The translations under genes and the position numbers were made by a program. This document shows, piece after piece, positions 57,348-64,000 of a stretch of 64,000 nucleotides of DNA; position 1 is the first letter of the stretch; every line of letters starts with the position of its first letter. This DNA comes from Favolaschia claudopus (lineage: Eukaryota; Basidiomycota; Agaricomycetes; Agaricales; Mycenaceae). The DNA lies in NCBI GenBank assembly GCA_037176885.1, contig JAWWNJ010000149.1:248001-312000 (forward strand). The letters are read 5' to 3'. The notes under the pieces are model-generated. The model saw only the letters and a list, made by a program, of their open reading frames with translations. It made no database searches and was not told where the DNA came from.

Positions 57348-58556
57348 CCTTTGGTGGAGAGCAATGAACCAATGTAGCGTAGAGTGCTAAGCATTTATAG
57401 CTCCCCGCCTCGGCCTACGAACGCGCGTTTCCACGAGAGCACATGCAGAGGCTCGGAACGAAAAGCAAAAATTTGATAGAGTTGACGCGATTTTGGACTC
57501 GTCAAGCCTTCGGCTCGCGCGAGGATGGCGGATTTGAATGCATCATCCACCCCTACTAGCCTCCAGCAGGTGAGATTTCTCCCGGTTCCTGGCGGACGAC
57601 GGCGGACGGCAGCAACAACTGAGCACAGTGATGGTCGGAAGTCAACCCGTTGTGTCACACTGTCGTCACATCATTCTTGATGTCACGTCTTTTCCCACGC
57701 GATTTTCACCTTGCCGTTGCTTGTCATCTAGGTAGTCGACCTCTCCCTGAAACAGACGAACGGCTATCTATTTGGCTGAGCTGCAGTATACAGATTGCCC
57801 ACCGACAAGTTTGTATATCCGGCTTCGACTCGCGCGGCAACTGCGCTAGAAATCTGCGGAATCTCCGCTTCATGTCACGGTCGTCACTCAGACTTTCCGA
57901 GTTAACTGCCAGTGCCTTCGAAGGGCGGAAATATTAGGATGAGGAGATAAGGTTAGCGAATTGCTGCCACATATGTATCTGGTTCTTACTCCTTCGAAGC
58001 GCTGTTTTTCCCTTGTTCAGCCAACAGTGCCAACACGCGGACCTTTCTCTTCAAACAGCGTACTGTAAAGGTCCAAGTTGATAAATCCCGAGCCACATCT
58101 GACTGTTGCCTATGGATACCATACAGTGGACCCTCTGAGAAAAATCTGCCCGATGAAGACCCGAATCATCTGGTCAGCTGGCGCCGAGGAATATAAGGTG
58201 ACGGCCATACTTACAAGATACGTCTTCGGGCGAAATTGAAACGACACGAAGTTCTTCCTTACCTTACCTTACCTTCGAGAGAATAGCTCGCCATCTCAAA
58301 CTCCTCCGCCGCACATCGCTTTCCTCGGCACCCGAAACTTCCCACCCGACGTTCAAGCGACCTTCACCCGCCCCGACTCCATATTCATCACCACCGACGG
58401 TGGAAGCTTCGTTTCGTGTTATGGTAGTGCGGGATATCATCGGTATTCCTCAATCTATATACGATCAGCGGCTGCGGTTATAAAAGCCAGCAACCTAAGA
58501 AGGATGCAAAATCAGCAAGCAAGCCCTCCTTGAACGACCCTCGCTCTGCAATCAAA
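57348..58556. other. Divergent intergenic region
   Basis: This is the shared upstream region of the carboxylesterase and the cellulase. A (CCTTA)n micro-repeat lies at about 58255-58275 and a TATA box at 58479. No gene is supported. Confidence 0.5.
58479..58485 (+). promoter_or_regulatory. TATA box of the GH5 cellulase
   Basis: TATAAAA lies 72 bp before the start codon at 58557. Confidence 0.7.
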
Positions 58557-60660
58557 ATGTCTCACAGTCTAACTTTCGCTCTCGCAGTCCTCGCTGCAAC
58601 GATATCGTCTGCATGCGCCCAAGGCGCTGTCTATTCGCAATGTAAGTTCGCTTCTTGATCAGTTGTTCCATCTCTGAGTTGACTGAATGCACACAGGTGG
58701 TGGACAGGTTTGCTATGATTCCCTTCGTCCAAAGCAAGACTCCTCTCTTACGAAATGATTACAGGGATGGAGTGGCGCAACGACTTGCGTCTCAGGTGCG
58801 TTCAAGCTCATCTCTGAGTCTCCATCGTCTATTTTGGGTTTGATTCAAATTACCTGACTCTTCTCAGGCGCTGTTTGCACCGTCGTTAACGATTGTACGC
58901 GCCTCCCTCCCTCCCCATTATTCATCTGTTTCAACCCAGAATCACCGCAGACTATTCCCAATGTCTCCCCGGGACCGCCACAACCACCGTCGGCACCACA
59001 ACAACTAGCGCAACTGGCTCCTCTCCCACGGGATCTGCCGGGAGTTTGAAATTCACGTACGTTTTTTTCCCTCTCACTCTACATCACCTTTTCGTTCCAA
59101 ATTAAACTTTCATCCTTCCGCAGTGGTGTGAATATCGCCGGTAAGCTCTCCCTCCCTCATCAATTCATTGGGAATTGACCCCATATTCAACTAACCATGT
59201 CAGGCTTCGATTTTGGCTGCGGCACCGACGGAACCTGTAATACTACTCAAGCCTGGCCTCCCCTCGCTCAATACGGAGGTCAATCTCCCTTCATTTGCGT
59301 TTGCTTGACACGGTATTGATTGTTGTCTAACCGTAGGAAACGACGGCCAATCGCAAATGCAACACTTCGTCCAGAACGACGGGTTCAACATGTTCCGACG
59401 TGCGTCTGTTTTTCCTTCTACCTTGTACTCAAAAATCGTTAATCAAATATATGGGAGGCAGTCCCTGTAGGCTGGCAGTGGCTTGTCAACAATCAGCTCG
59501 GCGGCGCGCTCAATTCAGCGAATGTCGCGGAATATGATTCGCTTGTCCAAGCGTGTCTTGGGACGGGGGCGTATTGTATTATCGATATTCACAATTATGC
59601 GAGGTGGAATGGGGCTGTGAGTTATCCTTTTCGCTCATACGAAGCCTTGGAATCACTCACAAATTCTTTCTCGATTTTCTCTTGGTTCGTAGATTATTGG
59701 CCAAGGCGGTCCCACGAACGCTCAATTCGCCTCGGTATGGAGCGCACTTGCTTCGAAGTACGCTAGTCAGTCGAAGATCCTTTTCGGCGTGTGAGTGAGC
59801 TTTCTCTTGGATATCTGAACCCCCGAAGCGCAGAGTTTACATCTTGAATATAGGATGAACGAGCCGCACGATGTGCCCAGCATCACGACTTGGGCTACGT
59901 CTGTTCAAGCTGCTGTTACTGCGATTCGTCAGGCTGGGTGCGTCGCCCTTTCTTCTGTCTTTGGGTGATTTGAGCTCGAATTGAATGCGCGAACAAACAG
60001 TGCGACCTCGCAAATGATTCTACTTCCCGGAAACGACTGGACTAGCGCGGGTTCGTTCGTCTCTGATGGCTCTGCTGCTGGTAAGCCTTCGACCTCACTC
60101 GTTTTCCCCCTCGGATTGATTGCTGATCTGTTGCTGCTAGCTCTCAGCACGGTCAAGAACCCCGATGGAAGCACTACCAATCTCATCTTTGACGTGCACA
60201 AATACCTCGACTCCGACAACTCGGGCACCCATGCGTACGTATTCTCCTGTATCATTGTTGCCGAAGTATACTCACTGATGTCTGGATAATAGCGAATGCA
60301 CGACAAATAACATCGACTCTGCTTGGACACCCCTCGTCCAATGGCTCCGCACAAATAAACGCCAAGCTTTGAACACCGAGACCGGAGGAGGCAACACCGC
60401 CAGCTGTGTTCAGTTTATGTGCCAGCAGATTGCCTTCCAGGCGCAGAACAGTGATGGTGCGTCGCTCCTCTCTTCCTCTTCCGGGGAGATCCAATATTCA
60501 TCGAAACGATGTTGCAGTGATTCTTGGCTACGTCGGCTGGTCTGCAGGCAACTTCAACTCGACCTACGTTCTCTCGGAAGTCCCTAATGGATCCAGCGAC
60601 ACGAGTTTGGTGTCGAGCTGTCTGTCGCCGAAGGCGGGGGCGCAGAGTGGGTCGACGTGA
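58557..60660 (+). CDS. Endo-beta-1,4-glucanase: CBM1 plus GH5
   Basis: This secreted enzyme cuts internal bonds of cellulose. There are 15 exons: 58557-58641, 58697-58707, 58765-58795, 58868-58894, 58951-59056, 59124-59140, 59204-59278, 59337-59399, 59462-59616, 59693-59790, 59854-59937, 60001-60080, 60141-60234, 60293-60456 and 60518-60660. The product is 410 aa. After the signal peptide a CBM1 (about 23-57: YSQCGGQGWSGATTC ... YYSQCLPG) binds crystalline cellulose. A Thr/Ser/Gly linker follows, then the GH5 barrel: the acid/base Glu226 is in MNEPHD and the nucleophile Glu338 in ETGGGN. VGWQWLVN and IIDIHNYARW are typical of GH5 subfamily 5. The start is set by the signal peptide and TATA box. 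An 11-nt exon 2 lies inside the CBM. Confidence 0.96.
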
Positions 60661-61339
60661 GGTAATCGAAAATTACCGCTTCTAATGCTGTGTAAATTAC
60701 TTGTATGTGTACATTTTTATCGCAAAAAGCTTGCAAGATGCCTTTCGAACAGATGTGCCGACTGAACGGCACGGAGGTTGCCGAGACACGAGCCAATCGA
60801 TGATTGATCGGAATTGTCCGAAGTCTCCTTTCTTTCAACCACCACCATCTCATTCCAGGCGGCGTTCTCCAGGCACCTTCAGCCATACAAGTGCTTGGAC
60901 TATGATTCCTATCATCTCCTGTCGAGTCTATCGTCGACAATCAAGTACGTTCTTCGCAAATGCGCACTGGCAGCCGAAAAATGCAAGAGTTTCTCGTTCT
61001 ATAGATTTTTTGCTGGTTGTTTATGCAAGACTCTTCTCGCCGATCATGGTCGCAGTCGGATTGTTTGCGAAAAACAACATAAATAACATCAATTTCTCTG
61101 CTTAACGGAACCAAGGATCCGCAGGCTCTGAGCCAAAATCAACTGAATCAACGAGACCTATTTAGATTGAGTTTCTCTCTGCGTCGGGACTCCGCTTGCT
61201 GTCACCCGCTCATGCTTCATTGCTCACGGGGTATACCTCATGTTCAATCTATCTATCCACGCCATTTCTATATATACTGAATGTGGGAGATATCGGTGTC
61301 CTACACTCCCGCTCACGGCTCACCCCCGCATACACTGGC
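60661..61339. other. Intergenic; promoter of the aldolase-type gene
   Basis: A TATATA box at 61269-61274 lies about 70 bp before the next start codon. The ORFs seen here are short. Confidence 0.5.
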
Positions 61340-62471
61340 ATGTCCCTGACCAATGGCACGCAAACTGTGGACGCTGCGTCGAAGACATTTCGCGGCCGCT
61401 TACCTGGCCCCCCGTCTTTCGATGACAAACTCCAGGAGCGCGAATATATTAAGTTTCGGTTGGCTCAGGCGTTCAGGATATTCGGTGCGTGCAGGTCATC
61501 AGGGCAAATGGGCGGAAACTGAGTCAAGTGTTGTACTTCAGGCAATCGAGGATACGATGAAGGGGTTGCGGGACACATTACCGTCCGGGTGCGCTATGAT
61601 GCGTAGCCACCAATCTGAAATTTCATTGATCGCCGTCCTGAATTGTAGGATCCCATCAAGCAGGATTGTTTCTGGGTCAACCCATATGTACCATTACCTT
61701 CAGTTCTCATTCGGATCTTTGTTGAACGTCATTCGCTTCAGGGCCTTCACTTCAAATTGATTAGATTGAACGTCATTCGCTTCAGGGCCTCCACTTCAAA
61801 CTGATCCAACCAGACGATTTACTCCTCGTCGACCATCGAGGCGAAATCCTCGAGGAATCCGGGCAGAAAGACGGACCGTTCCGAATCCTGAACAACGCAG
61901 CATTCATGATCCACTCTGCTATACATGCAGCGCGTCCGGATGTCATGTGTGCTGCACATTCGCATTCCATTTATGGGAAAGCGTTCTCTGCGTTTGGTAA
62001 AGCGTTGGATCCGATTAATCAGGATGTATGCGCATTTTTCAACGTGCGTGAATGTGTTACTTCCGAGTCAAACCTATTCACTTTCTTACCGTAAATTTCA
62101 TTCTTGTTCAGGATCACGTCGTCTACAAGCAATACAACGGCATCGTCCTCGACGAAGCGGAAGGGAAAGCCATCACCGAAGCCCTCGGCTCCAAAAAGGC
62201 GGCAATCTTGCAAAATCACGGACTGCTCGTGGCGACATCGTCAATCGAGGCGACAGTTCACTTCTACATCACTCTCGAGCGCTCCTGTCAAGTTCAACTC
62301 CTTGTGGACGCTGCTAAGGATGCCGACAAGCCAACGCTGATTGATCCTGTGGATGCTGCCGAGACAGCGAAGATTCTTGGTTCGCAGATGTCTGCGTGGT
62401 TGAAGGGAAATATGCAGTTTATGGTTCTGGAGCGGGAGGAAGGTGTGAATTGGGGCGGAAAGGCAGCATGA
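61340..62471 (+). CDS. Class II aldolase/adducin domain protein
   Basis: The exons are 61340-61484, 61542-61588, 61649-61687, 61786-62043 and 62112-62471, giving 282 aa. The fold is that of fuculose-1-phosphate aldolase: EYIKFRLAQAFRIFG, GYDEGVAGHITVRDP, NPYGLHFKLIQPDDLLLVDH, AAHSHSIYGKAFSAFG (two His of the zinc site), HVVYKQYNGIVLD and ILQNHGLLVATSS (a further zinc His). Fungal members of this type are widespread and mostly uncharacterised; aldolase activity is not proved for them. The C-terminal helix (AWLKGNMQFMVLEREEGV) is also family-like. A 44-bp tandem duplication (61722-61809) covers the acceptor of intron 3. Only the second acceptor keeps the frame. Confidence 0.87.
61722..61809. 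repeat. 44-bp tandem duplication across a 3' splice site
   Basis: Two adjacent copies (61722-61765 and 61766-61809) both contain CGCTTCAG followed by GGCCTYCACTTCAAA. They differ at a few bases. The first is intronic if the second acceptor (61785/61786) is used. Confidence 0.9.
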
Positions 62472-62636
62472 TTTTTATGCCCGGATGTAACTATTTCTCT
62501 CCCTTGTTTGAGAGTTCAACGCTTTCTGTGATTCTGTTTCACTCCCCCAAATCATATTATTTTTCGCGCATCAGATGTCGCTTGCATGCCGCCATGCCGG
62601 CACTGCCACCTACACTTCTTGTCTTCACCTCTCATC

Positions 62637-64000
62637 ATGGTCTTCCCAGATCAAGTGCCGGATGAGCTATGGCTCGAAATCCTGCAACTCGTTCCTAGGA
62701 AAAGTCTCCAGAATGTCGCCCTTACCCACCGCACTCTTCGCCGTACCTCTCGCGGCTTCCTCTTTGACAGCTTGGTTTTCGCTCCATTTTCTTTGGGGCA
62801 TTGGCCAGACAAGAGTAACACCCGGTGGGACTACGATTATTCCCCAAAATGCCTCTCAGATCGAGCTCACGAACGAGAATTGGAGCGGCTAGAGTTCTGG
62901 TCCTCTCCAGAAATCGCTCCATTTGTTCGGTCTTGTAAAGCAATCCCAATCGAGACAAAAATGCTCACCGGGGACCGCTCGCCAACCTCATTGGTGGAAG
63001 TCTTCTTCAATAAGCTTCCATGCTTCACCTCTTTGCAACACCTCGATGTTTACGCTGTTCACTTTACGCACATAGGGTTGCAAAATCTGTGTCATCTACC
63101 CGCGCTTCGGCATCTCGAGCTGACAGTCTGCCATGTCGCGGACTCGGTCGATCTGGAAGCGTCCCAGCTTCGACTGGAGACTGTGGATTGCTTTGCTCTG
63201 CGACATCTCCGGCCCACCGATGCGCTCCCACCCTGGATAAATCTCCTGCATCCGGAACGTCTAGTCGAAATGCACCTCACATTTTGTCCGGCCTACATCG
63301 CACACATAGCACACAGCCTCCCATACTTCCCCGCCGTCAAACGCTTCAGTATCCTTCTGCCGCCCGACGAAGCCACTTCAGCACCTCGCCAAACATCCAA
63401 CATCTACCCCCTCCTCCCAAAGTTCCCCAACATCGAGAAACTCGAAGTCTATTGCTTTTGGCTCGCGCAGGCATATAGCTCTGTCGACGACGTCCCCGAC
63501 GCGTTTCCCCTTCTGACGGAATACCACGGCCCAGCCGAGATGCTGCCGGTCATCATCTCGCGGTCGAATCTACAGCGGCTCTGGATTACCTCCTATCTTG
63601 AGCCTTCGATTCTCCAAAATTTGCAAGACATGCCAACGCACAATGTTGTATCCCTCGAAATCCAATTCTTGCCAATCGAGTTCAGCGCTTTACCGCATAT
63701 TTCGCACATTTTCCGCCGTTGTGGAGGTGAATTTCGTGATTATTTACCGGCAGTTTGCTCGGATTCGAAGTGGGAAGGTATGCATTTACATGGATTTCCT
63801 TCTCTGGTTTGAACACTCACTGACTCGACTCAAAACCGGCAGAGTGCACCCTTCGTCAAGAGCCTCGGAGAGCTACCCTCCCTTCCGTCTACACTCAAAC
63901 ATATGTCCATTCGATGGATGCATGTCTATGGAGAGCCGAATGAAGACGACGAACCGATCCTTGATTCCGACAAATCCGAGCTTTTTGTGAAATTAAGCAC
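62637..64000 (+). CDS. F-box protein, 3' end outside window
   Basis: The start at 62637 gives VFPDQVPDELWLEILQLVPR, an F-box helix right at the N-terminus, then SLQNVALTHRTLRRTSRGFL and Leu-rich repeats (LPALRHLELTVCHVADSVDL). The first exon is open to 63812. The frame SAPFVKSLGELPSLPSTLKH resumes at about 63843, so an intron lies between. An in-phase choice is a 36-nt segment starting GTTTGA near 63807; the more typical GTATGC donor at 63778 would break the frame. Coding continues beyond 64000. It is not close to the other four F-box genes in sequence, apart from the domain order. Confidence 0.75.

Noticed and set aside
1..64000. CRISPR arrays, bacterial operons, rRNA genes
   Set aside because: The intron-rich gene structure is eukaryotic; no evenly spaced identical repeats and no rRNA-like conserved blocks were seen.

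Overview
The window is nuclear DNA of a mushroom-forming basidiomycete (Agaricomycetes). The evidence is introns of about 45-75 nt with GT/AG borders in nearly every gene, a CBM1-GH5 cellulase, paired cerato-platanins, and the F-box, BTB and MYND families that expand in this class. No rRNA, tRNA or CRISPR array was found. Exon boundaries are hand-made: they come from splice consensus, reading phase and protein family fit, without transcripts.

Layout. 0-5 kb: the 3' end of a ferric reductase, a convergent Ctr copper transporter, and an F-box gene. 6-8 kb: a 7-exon membrane protein of unknown function. 10.6-15.8 kb: a small cysteine-rich secreted protein, GMP synthase (GUA1, 10 exons, 559 aa) and an unknown secreted protein. 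16-22 kb: a Ytp1-type multi-span membrane protein and a second F-box gene. 22.3-23.1 kb: a MITE-like element. 23-27 kb: a disordered protein and an alpha/beta hydrolase (fold 3). 27.8-33.3 kb: an F-box gene split by a 3.9 kb DNA element with an 8-bp target duplication, and inside that element a 1.3 kb miniature LTR retrotransposon with identical LTRs and its own 5-bp duplication. 33.4-35.5 kb: a divergent MYND-finger gene. 37-42 kb: an unknown cytosolic-type protein, a seven-span membrane protein and an uncertain gene. 43-46 kb: two cerato-platanin copies with duplicated promoters on either side of a small stress-type protein. 46-49 kb: two tandem BTB genes. 52-54 kb: an F-box paralogue with a one-base frameshift. 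54.8-57.3 kb: a 16-exon carboxylesterase. 58.5-60.7 kb: the cellulase. 61.3-62.5 kb: a class II aldolase/adducin protein with a 44-bp duplication over a splice site. 62.6 kb to the end: a last F-box gene, cut by the window.

Functionally this is not one cluster. Two plausible local partnerships are the metalloreductase with the Ctr transporter (the reductase makes the Cu(I) that Ctr imports), and a loose secretome neighbourhood (cerato-platanins, carboxylesterase, cellulase) suited to growth on plant matter. The most informative region is 27.8-33.3 kb. There the sequence records the order of events: F-box gene, then DNA element, then miniature LTR element. Removing the outer element plus one target copy gives back an open frame that matches the paralogue at 52-54 kb.
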